Source: SHZI01 sp963802215
Lineage (GTDB): Bacteria > Pseudomonadota > Gammaproteobacteria > Steroidobacterales > GCA-2729495
Direction of reading: 5' to 3'
Assembly: GCA_963802215.1 (NCBI GenBank)
Contig: CAWDHQ010000002.1
Coordinates: 186,001-250,000 of the forward strand
Length of the DNA stretch: 64,000 nucleotides
How positions within the stretch are numbered: position 1 is the first letter of the stretch; each line of letters begins with the position of its first letter. Below, piece by piece: positions 7,507-16,374 of the stretch. Position numbers and translations under genes: made by a program. The notes beneath the pieces are model-generated. The model ran no database searches. It saw only the letters and a list, made by a program, of their open reading frames with translations, and had not been told where the DNA came from.

Positions 7507-10080
7507 CTACTCCGGGCTGCCTTCTGGCGCCGGCGTGCCCTTGCCGGCTGACTTCTTGCCGGCCCTTGCCGGCTTCGTCGCGGACTTGGCGCCCTTCTTG
7601 CGGGTGGCCCTGGGCTTGGCCGCGGCTGGAGCTTCCGCACCATTGCCACCGCCGTCTGCCGCCGCGGCCTTGGGCGCCGCCTTCCGGGCCGATTTTTTGG
7701 CGACCTTCTTCTTGGTCACCGGCCGGCCCCAGCGGCGCTTCGGCGGCGGCGCCGCCAGGATCAGCGCCCGCGCCTCGTCCAGCGTGATGGTCTCGGGCTC
7801 CCGGTCCTTGGGCAGCCGCGCATTCTTCTCGCCGTCGGTCAGGTACGGGCCCCAGCGGCCGCGGAGGAGGCGCAGGTTGTCCACGCCATAGTCCTTGATG
7901 AGCTTGTTGGCGTCGGCCTCCTGCTTGGCCCGGATCACCTCGATGGCCTCCTCGAGGGTGACCTTGTACGGATCGTGCTCGCGCAGGGAAACGTACTTCT
8001 TCTTCACCTCGCCCGTGGCCTGGTCGATGGTCTCGTACTGGACGTAGGGGCCGAACTGGCCGGTGTTGGTGCTGACCGGCTCGCCGGTGGGCAGGTTGCC
8101 CAGCGCCCGCGGCAACTTGAACAGCTCCAGCGCGTCGGGTAGCTGGATGGTGAACATGCTCTGGCCCGGCTGCAGGCCCTTCCATTTCGGCTTCTCCTCG
8201 TCTTCCCGGGTGCCGATCTGGATGAAGGGGCCGAAGCGGCCGAAGCGCGCCGACACGGGCCGGCCCGACTTGGGGTCCGTGCCCAGCTCCCGCACCTGGA
8301 CGGCCTCTTCGCGGGTGACCGACTTCTCCTTCTCCTTGAGCAGCACGGCGAAGGGCTTCCAGAACTCCTCGAGTACCGGCACCCACTCGCGCTCGCCCCG
8401 GGATACTTCGTCGAGTTCGTCCTCCATGTGGGCCGTGAAGTCGTAGTCCACGTAGCGCGTGAAGTTGGTCGTGAGAAAGCCGCTGACGATGCGGCCGCCG
8501 TCGGTGGGCTTCAGGGCCCGTCCCTTGAGCTCGGCGTAGTTGCGGTTCAGCAGGGTGGAGATGATCGTGGCGTAGGTGGACGGCCGGCCGATACCGCGTT
8601 CTTCCAGCGCCTTCACGAGGCTCGCCTCGGTGAAGCGGGCGGGCGGCTCGGTGAAGTGCTGCTCGGGCTTGATGGCCTCCAGCGGCAGGAGGTCGCCCTG
8701 CTGTACCGATGGCAGCTTTACGTCGGTGTCGTCGTCGCCTTCCTCGTCCCGGCCCTCGAGATAGACCGCGATGAAGCCGGGGCTCACCAGCGTCGAGCCG
8801 GTGGCCCGGAAGCGTCCGGCCTCGGCGCGCTGCGCGGGAACCAGGTCCACCGCGAGCATGTCGTACACGGCCGGTTCCATCTGGGACGCGATCGTGCGCT
8901 TCCAGATCAGGCTGTAGAGCTTGAACTGCTCGTCGGAGAGGAAGCTCCGCAGGTCCTCCGGGACGCGGCGGATGCTGGTGGGCCGGATACCCTCGTGGGC
9001 CTCCTGGGCATTCTTCGCCGTGGTCTTGTACACATTGGGCTGGGCCGGCAGGCTCGCCTTGCCGTAGCGCTCGACGATGAAGTTGCGGATGTCTTCCACC
9101 GCCTCCTTCGCGAGGCCCACGGAGTCCGTGCGCATGTAGGTGATGAGGCCCACCGTGCCCTCGGGAATGCTGATGCCCTCGTAGAGCTTCTGGGCCACCT
9201 GCATCGTGTTGCGCGCGCGGAAGCCGAGCTTGCGGGAGGCCTCCTGCTGCATGGTGGACGTGGTGAAGGGGGGCGCCGGGCGGCGGCGGCGCTGGCTGCG
9301 CTCGACGGCCTTCACCCGCAACTGGCCGCCGGCGGCGGCCTCGAGCGTCTCCTTCGCGTCGGTGGCCTGGGCCGCGTTCTGGAAGGAGAAGGTCTCGGGC
9401 TTCTCCCGGTTGAAGGTGTCGATCACCTTCCTGCCCGCGTACTCCACCAGGCGCGCGGCGAACAGGTTGGGTGCCTTCCCCGTGGCGGCCTCGATGGACC
9501 AGTACTCCTGGCTCCGGAAGGCCTCGATCTCCTCCTCCCGCTGCACCAGCATGCGCAGGGCGGGGCTCTGCACCCGGCCGGCGGACAGCTTGGGACTGAT
9601 CTTCCGCCACAACAGCGGCGACAGCTTGAAGCCGATCAGGTGGTCCATCGCCCGGCGGGTGCGATAGGCGTTGACCAGGTCCATCGAGACCTTGCGGGGC
9701 TTCTGGATGGCTTCCTTCACTTCCCGTTCGGTGATCTCGTAGAACACCACCCGGTAGACATCCCGGTCCTTGAGCAGGCCGCGTTCGCCCAGCACTTCCT
9801 GCAGGTGCCAGGAAATGGCTTCGCCCTCGCGGTCCGGGTCCGTGGCCAGGTAGAGCGCATCGCCCTTCTTGAGGGCGCTCGCTATGGCGTTGATGTGCTT
9901 CTCTTTGTCTTCCGCCACGGTGTACTTCATGAGGTACCCGTGCTCCGGATCCACGGCGCCGTCCTTCTCGAGGAGATCGCGCACGTGACCGTACGAGGCC
10001 AGTACCTTGAAGTCCTTGCCCAGGTACTTCTCGATGGTCTTGGCCTTGGCGGGCGACTCGACGACGACGACGTTAGCCAT
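7507..10080 (-). CDS. topA: DNA topoisomerase I (type IA)
   Basis: Relaxes negative supercoils by cutting one strand. The 857-aa protein has the TOPRIM domain at its N-terminus (E8 in VVVVESPAKAK; acidic triad D81-D83-E85 in DPDREGEA) and the catalytic Y315 in GLITYMRTDS. After the core come topoisomerase C-terminal repeats marked by GRFGPF, GQFGPY and GRWGPY. The tetracysteine zinc fingers of the E. coli enzyme are absent. The protein ends in a long Lys/Ala-rich basic tail (about residues 775-857), a likely DNA-binding extension. Confidence 0.97.
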   Translation of the reverse strand: MANVVVVESPAKAKTIEKYLGKDFKVLASYGHVRDLLEKDGAVDPEHGYLMKYTVAEDKEKHINAIASALKKGDALYLATDPDREGEAISWHLQEVLGERGLLKDRDVYRVVFYEITEREVKEAIQKPRKVSMDLVNAYRTRRAMDHLIGFKLSPLLWRKISPKLSAGRVQSPALRMLVQREEEIEAFRSQEYWSIEAATGKAPNLFAARLVEYAGRKVIDTFNREKPETFSFQNAAQATDAKETLEAAAGGQLRVKAVERSQRRRRPAPPFTTSTMQQEASRKLGFRARNTMQVAQKLYEGISIPEGTVGLITYMRTDSVGLAKEAVEDIRNFIVERYGKASLPAQPNVYKTTAKNAQEAHEGIRPTSIRRVPEDLRSFLSDEQFKLYSLIWKRTIASQMEPAVYDMLAVDLVPAQRAEAGRFRATGSTLVSPGFIAVYLEGRDEEGDDDTDVKLPSVQQGDLLPLEAIKPEQHFTEPPARFTEASLVKALEERGIGRPSTYATIISTLLNRNYAELKGRALKPTDGGRIVSGFLTTNFTRYVDYDFTAHMEDELDEVSRGEREWVPVLEEFWKPFAVLLKEKEKSVTREEAVQVRELGTDPKSGRPVSARFGRFGPFIQIGTREDEEKPKWKGLQPGQSMFTIQLPDALELFKLPRALGNLPTGEPVSTNTGQFGPYVQYETIDQATGEVKKKYVSLREHDPYKVTLEEAIEVIRAKQEADANKLIKDYGVDNLRLLRGRWGPYLTDGEKNARLPKDREPETITLDEARALILAAPPPKRRWGRPVTKKKVAKKSARKAAPKAAAADGGGNGAEAPAAAKPRATRKKGAKSATKPARAGKKSAGKGTPAPEGSPE

Positions 10081-10148
10081 TCAATCCTCTATAGACGACG
10101 AAGCCGCGACACTAGCGCGGCTCGATACCGAAATGGTGCTTCCCGGGC

Positions 10149-10634
10149 TCAATTCATCGCGCCGGTGCTCTCCTCGAAGACCAGATCTTCCATGCGCGAG
10201 AAGGCCGACTCCTGGCCGGGCTGGGCGAACAGGACCATGAGCACGACCCACTTGACCTGCTCCTTGTCGACCGTTCCGGAGCCCAGGGCCATGAGCCGGT
10301 CGATGACGACCTCCCGCTGGGCGGGAGACACGATGCCGATCTGCTCCAGGTACAGGAGATAGCCGCGGCACTCGAGGTCGAGCCGGCGCAGCTCGACCTC
10401 GTTGTAGACCCGGATGGAGCGGTCGCCCGGCACGCCCGCGAAGGGCGCGCTGGTCTCGTTGAGGCCATCCAGCCAGTCCAGGGCGCTGTCCACCTCGGGT
10501 TCGCCGAAGCCGGCCTTGAGCAGCTCCTCGCGGAGCACGTCCTGATCGGGGGACCCCGGTTCATAGGCGGGGGGTTCCTGGTCGGAGTACGTCTCGAACA
10601 GGTAGAGAAGGACGTCGAGAACGGTATCGCTCAT
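10149..10634 (-). CDS. smg: Smg/DUF494 family protein
   Basis: A 161-aa cytosolic protein of the Smg family, regularly found between dprA and topA in gammaproteobacteria; its biochemical role is not established. It opens with MSDTVLDVLLYLFETY and has the conserved C-terminal half RGYLLYLEQIGI, then VDKEQVKWVVLMVLFAQPG. Its start overlaps the dprA stop by 4 nt (ATGA), so the two are translationally coupled. topA follows 68 nt downstream. Confidence 0.93.
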   Translation of the reverse strand: MSDTVLDVLLYLFETYSDQEPPAYEPGSPDQDVLREELLKAGFGEPEVDSALDWLDGLNETSAPFAGVPGDRSIRVYNEVELRRLDLECRGYLLYLEQIGIVSPAQREVVIDRLMALGSGTVDKEQVKWVVLMVLFAQPGQESAFSRMEDLVFEESTGAMN

Positions 10635-11605
10635 GTGTCGACGCTCCTGTTTTTACCTGCCCGAAGATAGCGGCCACCGGAGAGTGCCCGCACCGAACCC
10701 TGCATTTCAAGCAGCAGGAGCATGGAGGAAACCTCCCCGATCGTCAATCCGGAGCGGGTGACGAGGGTGTCCACGTCGACGGGATCCCACGCCATGGAGG
10801 CCAGCAGGCGCGCGTAGTCCGCGTCGCTTCCGGCGGCGTCATCCGCGTTGCCGGACAGCGGGTTCAGGGTGAATTGGGCGGTGCCGGCCGGCTCGTCGGC
10901 GCGCAGGCTCGCCAGCAGGCCGCCGAGCTCGTCCACGATGTCGGCCGCCGTCTCCACCAGCTTCGCACCATTGCGAATCAGCCGATGGCAGCCGCGCGCG
11001 ACGGGATTATGTATGGACCCCGGGATGGCGAAGACTTCACGTCCCTGCTCCATCGCGTGGCGCGCCGTGATCAGCGCGCCGCTGCGCAGGCTGGCCTCGA
11101 CCACGAGCGTGCCGACCGCCAGTCCGCTGATCACGCGGTTGCGGCGGGGAAAGTTGGAGCGGAACACCGGCGTGCCCGGCGCGAACTCGGACACGATGGC
11201 GCCGCCACTGGCGATGATCTCCTCCGCGAGCGCCTCGTGCTGGCGCGGGTAGACGATGTCGGGTCCCGTGCCGCACACGGCGATGGTCCTTCCCCCGGCC
11301 GCAAGCGCGCCGCGGTGGGCGGCTGCGTCGATGCCTTCGGCCAGTCCGCTCGTGATGCAGAAGCCCCGGGCTGCCAGGTGGGATGCAAAGCTGTGGGCCG
11401 TTTCGGCCCCGGCGGGCGTCGCGTTGCGGCTGCCAACTACGGCAAGTTGCGGGAGCGACAGTGTTTCAACGCTGCCGCGGACAAAGAGCTGCGGGGGAGG
11501 GTCGGGGATTTCCCGGAGCAACGCCGGGTAGGCGGCGTCGGCGGACGTGAGCAGATGGCCGTCGCCCCGCGCCAGCCAGTTCTCGGTGGAGTTGTCGATG
11601 GACAC
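10631..11605 (-). CDS. dprA: DNA-processing protein DprA, short N-terminus
   Basis: Loads RecA onto incoming single-stranded DNA during natural transformation. The Rossmann-type DNA-binding domain is intact: YPALLREIPDPPPQLFVRG, VVGSRNATPAG, TSGLAEGIDAAAHRGAL, VCGTGPDIVYP, SEFAPGTP, FPRRNRVISGLA and VVEASLRSGALITARHA. A winged-helix domain follows (about 255-315). At 324 aa from GTG 11605, only about 25 residues precede the core, so the N-terminal HhH/SAM-like domain is missing. An in-frame TGA, the stop of the upstream gene, lies 81 nt before the GTG, so no full-length N-terminus is possible. Confidence 0.94.
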   Translation of the reverse strand: MSIDNSTENWLARGDGHLLTSADAAYPALLREIPDPPPQLFVRGSVETLSLPQLAVVGSRNATPAGAETAHSFASHLAARGFCITSGLAEGIDAAAHRGALAAGGRTIAVCGTGPDIVYPRQHEALAEEIIASGGAIVSEFAPGTPVFRSNFPRRNRVISGLAVGTLVVEASLRSGALITARHAMEQGREVFAIPGSIHNPVARGCHRLIRNGAKLVETAADIVDELGGLLASLRADEPAGTAQFTLNPLSGNADDAAGSDADYARLLASMAWDPVDVDTLVTRSGLTIGEVSSMLLLLEMQGSVRALSGGRYLRAGKNRSVDT

Positions 11606-11686
11606 GGGGCTTCCTGCGGCAGGGCTGAGGCCCGCCGCGGGAAGCTGCCGGTCCCCGGGGGGATGCGGCAGGGCCAGTCGGCGGGG

Positions 11687-12769
11687 TCAGCTCGGGTTAC
11701 GGACGTTGTCGAGCGTGTGGATCGGGCCCTCGGCTCGCATGACCAGCGCGTAGCTGAGGCGATCGTAGGTCTTGAAGACCATTAGAGTCCCGGCCAGCTC
11801 GTCCGGCAACTGCACTTTGCGGCCGAAGAGCCCGGAATCGGTGTTGTCGGAGACCCGGTCACCGGCCTGCCACACCGACAGCACGTGGCCGGGCTCCAGC
11901 CCGTCCCGGGCGCCGCGATTGATGACGATGACCTGGTACTGGCCGATCTGGGTGACGCCGTCCACCACATGCACGATGCGGCCCTCGATCGGGCGGTCCG
12001 GCGAACGGGGCTGGAACGTCAGCGGCAGTGGCTCGGACCGGGTCACCAGCCTGTCGCCGCGCAGGGCTTCCCGCTGGGAATCGCTGAGCACCACGGTGGC
12101 CGGGTCGCCGCCGCGGCGCACGCGCCCCTCGGCAACGTAGATGCCCTCGTAGCCCAGCAGGTCGCCGTCGTCCGGATCCACCAGCTTTGCGCCGATGTGC
12201 ACCACGCTGTAGGCCTGGTCGGCATCGGAGATGTTGCCCCGAACATAGGCGTCGTTACCGGTCGAACCGAGCAGGCGGCGGTCGCGCAGGGCGATGATGC
12301 GGGGCAGATCGTCGATCTCATTCCGGGAGAGCACCATGCCCCGGGTCAGGAAGGGCGCGATGGCCTCGTAGGGAATGGTGGTGACCGCTTCCGACAGCTG
12401 GTCCTCGCGGATCCGGGGTGACAGGCGCTCGGTGCCGCTGGCTCCGGCAGTGTCTCCCCGCGCGCTGCGGATCTGGGGCTTGCCATCCACGTAGACCAGG
12501 CTCAGCACGTCACCGGGATAAATAAGGTGCGGGTTCTCAACCTGGGGGTTCACGTACCAGATCTCGGGCCAGTACCAGGGTTCCCGCAGGAACATGCTGG
12601 AGATATCCCAGAGGGTGTCGCCCTTCTTCACCGTGTAGGTGTCCGGGTGGCTGGGATTTAACGGAATGCCGCCACCTTGCTGCGCAAACAGCCCGCTGGC
12701 CGCGGTGGCGAGTGCGACGGTCATGACCAATGCGGCGGCCGACCGGCCGTTCTTCCGGGAGATTTTCAT
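11687..12769 (-). CDS. LysM-domain exported protein
   Basis: A 360-aa periplasmic or envelope protein. A signal peptide (cleavage after about GLFAQQ) is followed by one LysM domain (DTYTVKKGDTLWDISSMFL, then NPQVENPHLIYPGDVLSLVY), which should bind peptidoglycan glycan. The rest is a large beta-rich region without a known catalytic motif. ATG 12769 is preferred because GGAG lies 5 nt upstream; ATG 12784 is in frame but has weaker ribosome-site support. A LysM gene directly upstream of dprA and divergent from def is a conserved gammaproteobacterial arrangement. Confidence 0.92.
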   Translation of the reverse strand: MKISRKNGRSAAALVMTVALATAASGLFAQQGGGIPLNPSHPDTYTVKKGDTLWDISSMFLREPWYWPEIWYVNPQVENPHLIYPGDVLSLVYVDGKPQIRSARGDTAGASGTERLSPRIREDQLSEAVTTIPYEAIAPFLTRGMVLSRNEIDDLPRIIALRDRRLLGSTGNDAYVRGNISDADQAYSVVHIGAKLVDPDDGDLLGYEGIYVAEGRVRRGGDPATVVLSDSQREALRGDRLVTRSEPLPLTFQPRSPDRPIEGRIVHVVDGVTQIGQYQVIVINRGARDGLEPGHVLSVWQAGDRVSDNTDSGLFGRKVQLPDELAGTLMVFKTYDRLSYALVMRAEGPIHTLDNVRNPS

Positions 12770-12920
12770 GGGGACTCCATGCATTAAACTGGGCGTCCGG
12801 CCCATGCCCATAAAAAGAGGGCCGATTCCGGCCGCGACCTCTGGCGCCAAGCGGCAGCAGATGTAGCATAAAATCAAGCCACTTACATAGCACTTATGGC
12901 CATACTGTGAAGTACGCACC
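12770..12920. promoter_or_regulatory. Divergent intergenic region between the LysM gene and def
   Basis: About 150 bp that must hold the promoters for the leftward LysM-dprA-smg-topA genes and the rightward def-fmt-rsmB-ntrYX genes. It is more AT-rich than its surroundings around 12865-12906 (TAGCATAAAATC, then TTACATAGCACTTATGG). Several -10-like hexamers occur on both strands (for example TATGCT leftward, CATACT rightward). I could not assign a convincing -35/-10 pair. Confidence 0.45.
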
Positions 12921-13475
12921 ATGGCGGTCCTGAAAATCCTCGAGTACCCCGATCCCCGCCTCCGGATCAAGGCCGCGCCGGTCGAGACCGTGACGGACGA
13001 CATCCGCCAGCTGGCCGCCGACATGCTGGAGACCATGTACGCCGCCCCGGGCGTCGGCCTGGCTGCAACGCAGGTGGACCGGCACATCCGGCTGGTCGTG
13101 ATCGACGTGTCCGACAACAAGGACCAGCCCCACGTGCTGATCAACCCGGAGATCCTGTCCCGGGAGGGCACCGAGACCGGCGACGAGGGCTGCCTGTCCG
13201 TGCCCGGCGTCACCGAAGGGGTGGCCCGTGCCGCACGCATCCGGGTCCGGGCGCTGGATGCGGAGGGGAAGCCGGTCGAGTTCGAGGCCGATGGCCTGCT
13301 CGCCGTGTGCATCCAGCACGAGCTGGACCACCTGGTCGGCAAGCTGTTCGTGGATTACCTGTCGGAACTGAAGCGCCAGCGCCTCAAGAAGAAGGCGACG
13401 AAGGCGCGGCGTCGGGACGGCGACACCGGGCCAGCGCGGGAAGGTCCTTCGCGCGACCGAGTGCCCGTCATCTGA
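12921..13475 (+). CDS. def: Peptide deformylase
   Basis: Removes the formyl group from nascent N-terminal methionine. The 184-aa protein has all three metallo-active-site motifs: GVGLAATQ (44-51), EGCLS with metal ligand C91, and QHELDH with ligands H133 and H137 and catalytic E134. It starts at ATG 12921. The basic C-terminal tail (about 147-184) is longer than the E. coli enzyme (169 aa). Its TGA stop shares bases with the CTG start proposed for fmt, so deformylation and formylation genes are translationally coupled. Confidence 0.97.
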   Translation: MAVLKILEYPDPRLRIKAAPVETVTDDIRQLAADMLETMYAAPGVGLAATQVDRHIRLVVIDVSDNKDQPHVLINPEILSREGTETGDEGCLSVPGVTEGVARAARIRVRALDAEGKPVEFEADGLLAVCIQHELDHLVGKLFVDYLSELKRQRLKKKATKARRRDGDTGPAREGPSRDRVPVI

Positions 13476-14413
13476 ACGGGCGGATCATCTTCGCCGGGTC
13501 GCCGGCCTTCGCGACCCCCACGCTCCAGAAACTCGTGGACCTCGGCCACCCGCCCGTGGCGGTCCTCACCCAGCCTGACCGGCCCGCCGGACGCGGGCGC
13601 ACGGTCGCCGCCGGGCCCGTGAAGCAGCTGGCGCAGCAGCTCGGGATCCCGGTCCTGCAACCTGACACCCTGAAGACCGGCGAGGCCCAGGCCGCCCTCC
13701 GGGAATTCGCGCCCGACCTGATCGTGGTCGTGGCCTACGGCCTGCTGCTGCCGGCCGCCATCCTGACGATGCCGCGCCTCGGTTGCGTGAACGTGCACGC
13801 ATCGCTGCTGCCCCGCTGGCGCGGCGCGTCGCCAATCCAGGCGGCAGTCCTGGCTGGCGACCCGGAAACGGGCGTCAGCATCATGCAGCTCGAGTCGGGG
13901 CTGGACACGGGACCTGTCTACGCCACCGCGAGAGTGGCGATCGGGTCCGGAGAAACGGCCGGCGAACTCGAGGCCCGGCTGGCCCGCCTCGGGGCCGACA
14001 CGCTCGGCAACCTGCTGGAAGAACTGCTGGGTGGGCGGCTGCGGCCCGCAGCCCAACCGGACGAGGGCGTCACTTACGCACGCCGCATCCACAAGGCCGA
14101 GGCCCGCATCGACTGGCGCGAACCCGCCCCGGTGATTGCCCGGCGCGTGCGCGCCTGGAACCCGTGGCCCGTGGCCGAGACCCAGCTGGAGGGACAACAG
14201 CTCCGTTGCTTCGCCAGCGAGGTGGCCGGTGACGGATCACCCGATGCAACCCGCGTCCCCGGCCAGATCCTGGTCAGCGACGCCCGGGGCATCGAGGTAC
14301 AGACCGGCGCCGGGTGGCTGCGGCTGACGACGGTGCAGGCGCCCGGCCGCCAGCGGATGGCGGCGGCCGACTTCGCCCGCGGCCGCTCGCTCGCCGGCAA
14401 GGTTCTCGGCTGA
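13472..14413 (+). CDS. fmt: Methionyl-tRNA formyltransferase, apparent CTG start
   Basis: Formylates initiator Met-tRNA using 10-formyl-THF. Recognisable segments are GRIIFAGSPAFATPTL, VLTQPDRPAGRGR, VNVHASLLPRWRGASPIQAAVLAGD with the catalytic Asn/His, and TGVSIMQLESGLDTGPV. The family N-terminus (M-R-I-V-F-A-G) falls exactly at CTG 13472 (C-T-G-A-A-C), giving 313 aa, the usual length. No ATG, GTG or TTG lies in frame near this point; the upstream ATG at 13307 would add 55 unrelated residues inside def. The CTG overlaps the def stop as CTGA. Confidence 0.94.
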   Translation: MNGRIIFAGSPAFATPTLQKLVDLGHPPVAVLTQPDRPAGRGRTVAAGPVKQLAQQLGIPVLQPDTLKTGEAQAALREFAPDLIVVVAYGLLLPAAILTMPRLGCVNVHASLLPRWRGASPIQAAVLAGDPETGVSIMQLESGLDTGPVYATARVAIGSGETAGELEARLARLGADTLGNLLEELLGGRLRPAAQPDEGVTYARRIHKAEARIDWREPAPVIARRVRAWNPWPVAETQLEGQQLRCFASEVAGDGSPDATRVPGQILVSDARGIEVQTGAGWLRLTTVQAPGRQRMAAADFARGRSLAGKVLG

Positions 14414-15744
14414 TGTCGGCAGGCGCGCAGACCCGGGCCCTGGCGGCGCGGGCGGTGGCCGCCGTCCTGGCCCGGGGCCAGTCCCTCGACGCGGCGCTCG
14501 ACGGCGTGCTGGCGGGCGCTGCCCCGGGCGCGCGGGATCTGGCGGACCGGGACCGTTCCCAGGTCCGGGCGCTGGCCTTCGGCGCGGTCCGCGGTCACCA
14601 TCGCCACCAGGCGCTGCTCGGGATGTTGCTGAAGAAGCCGCTCCAGGGCGACGATCGCCTGCTCGAAGCGCTGCTCTCGGTGGGGCTGTTCCAGCTGGAG
14701 GATCCGGACCAGCCCGATCATGCCGCGGTGTCCGCCACGGTCGACGCCGCGCGCCTGCTGGGCCAGGAGCGGGCGGCGGGCCTGGTGAACGCCAGCCTGC
14801 GCCGCTACCAGCGGGAAGCCACCAACCTCAAGGACGTCCTCCGGGCGGACCCCGCTGCCTGGCACTCCCATCCCAGGTGGCTGCTGGACCGGTTGCGGGC
14901 CGACTGGCCGGACCGCTGGCAGGCGATCGCCGCCGCCAACCAGCAGCGTGCGCCGCTCTGGCTGCGGGTGAACCGCAATCGCACGAGCGTGAGCGACTAC
15001 GCGGCGCGACTCGGCGCGGAGCTTGGCGTCGGAGCAGCCGCGCTGTCCGGATTTCCGGACGCGCTGCGGCTCGACTCGGCGGTGCCGGTGCAGCGCCTGC
15101 CCGGTTTCGCGGACGGGCTGGTGACCGTGCAGGATGCGGCGTCCCAGCTGGCCGCGCCGCTGCTCGCGCCCGAGCCGGGGATGCGCGTGCTCGACGCCTG
15201 CGCCGCGCCGGGTGGCAAGGCCACCCACCTGCTCGAGGTGGCCGGCGGCAGGCTCGATCTCGTGGCCGTGGACATCGCCGCCGACCGCCTGGCCCTGGTC
15301 GGGAGCAATCTCCGCCGGCTCGGCCTCGAGGCCACATTGCTGGCCGGCGACGCGACCCTGCCTGCCTCCTGGTGGGATGGCCGGCCTTTCGACCGGATCC
15401 TGGTGGACGCCCCCTGCACGGCCACGGGGGTGATCCGGCGGCACCCGGACATCAAGCTGCTGCGCCGGGCCGGGGACGTGGCGGGCTTCGTCAGCCGCCA
15501 GCGCCTGCTGCTGGACCGGCTGTGGCCGCTGCTGGCGGCCGGCGGCCGCCTGCTCTACAGCACCTGCTCGCTCCTGCAGGCGGAAAACCAGGCCCTCGTC
15601 GGCGATTTCCTGGGGGCCGGAATGGCCCGACTCGAGCCCGGGACGCCGGCGCCGGGTCTCCAGCTGCTGCCGGGGGACCGGGATACCGACGGGTTCTACT
15701 ATGCTCTAATGGCGGCTGTGACCCCGGCGATGGCAAACGGCTGA
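14413..15744 (+). CDS. rsmB: 16S rRNA (cytosine-967-C5)-methyltransferase
   Basis: Methylates C967 of 16S rRNA. The 443-aa protein has an N-terminal NusB-like RNA-binding domain (about 1-140) and a C-terminal Rossmann methyltransferase. The SAM motif is VLDACAAPGGKATHLLE, the proton-handling cysteine motif is VDAPCTATGVIRRHPDIK, and the nucleophile cysteine lies in YSTCSLLQAEN. ATG 14413 overlaps the fmt stop (TGATG). It belongs to the def-fmt-rsmB operon. Confidence 0.96.
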   Translation: MSAGAQTRALAARAVAAVLARGQSLDAALDGVLAGAAPGARDLADRDRSQVRALAFGAVRGHHRHQALLGMLLKKPLQGDDRLLEALLSVGLFQLEDPDQPDHAAVSATVDAARLLGQERAAGLVNASLRRYQREATNLKDVLRADPAAWHSHPRWLLDRLRADWPDRWQAIAAANQQRAPLWLRVNRNRTSVSDYAARLGAELGVGAAALSGFPDALRLDSAVPVQRLPGFADGLVTVQDAASQLAAPLLAPEPGMRVLDACAAPGGKATHLLEVAGGRLDLVAVDIAADRLALVGSNLRRLGLEATLLAGDATLPASWWDGRPFDRILVDAPCTATGVIRRHPDIKLLRRAGDVAGFVSRQRLLLDRLWPLLAAGGRLLYSTCSLLQAENQALVGDFLGAGMARLEPGTPAPGLQLLPGDRDTDGFYYALMAAVTPAMANG

Positions 15745-15780
15745 ACCAGCGACCCACGTTGCGCCGGGGACACCAGCGAC

Positions 15781-16374
15781 GTGCAGAAAAACAACAATAG
15801 CCATTCCGGACCCGTCGCGGCACTCGTTGTCCTCATCGGGCTGCTGTGCTCCGGACTCCTGCACGCCCAGGAGACCGGCGTCGAGATCCGCGACGCGAGC
15901 ACGCGCCTGGACGCCGGCGTCTGGTATCTGTCCGCCAGCATCGACTACCGCCTCAACAGGGACACACTCGAGGCGCTCCAGAACGGCATCCCCCTCACGT
16001 TCGAGCTGCAGGTCGAGCTGACACGCCGGCGCGACTGGCTGCCGGACGAGGACGTGGCGCAGCTGCGCCAGGATTTCGAGCTGTCCTGGCAGCCGCTCTC
16101 CCGTGGCTACCTCGTGCGCAACAAGAACAGCGGCGACCAGCGAGCGCACACCACGCTATACGCCGCCCTCAAGGACCTTGGGCGCATCAGTGACCTGCCG
16201 CTGATCGACGCGGCCCTCGTGGATGATGCCGAAGACTACGAAGTGGCCCTCCGCGCCGCGCTCGACCAGCAGCAGCTTCCCGGGCCCCTGCGCATGCTCG
16301 CGTTCTGGGACGACGACTTCACGCTGGAAAGCGACTGGTACCGGTGGGACCTGCGCACGGGCGAGAAGCAATGA
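15781..16374 (+). CDS. DUF4390 exported protein
   Basis: A 197-aa protein with an N-terminal hydrophobic signal (VAALVVLIGLLCSGLLHAQ) and a DUF4390 domain (VWYLSASIDYRLN, then GIPLTFELQVEL). Function is unknown in the family. It starts at GTG 15781, and its stop overlaps the kinase start as ATGA. The constant placement of DUF4390 proteins in front of NtrY-like kinases suggests a periplasmic accessory or sensing partner; that role is inference. Confidence 0.9.
   Translation: MQKNNNSHSGPVAALVVLIGLLCSGLLHAQETGVEIRDASTRLDAGVWYLSASIDYRLNRDTLEALQNGIPLTFELQVELTRRRDWLPDEDVAQLRQDFELSWQPLSRGYLVRNKNSGDQRAHTTLYAALKDLGRISDLPLIDAALVDDAEDYEVALRAALDQQQLPGPLRMLAFWDDDFTLESDWYRWDLRTGEKQ

Noticed and set aside
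8428..10362. 644-aa plus-strand frame opposite topA
   Set aside because: Antisense shadow of topA and smg; no recognisable domain.
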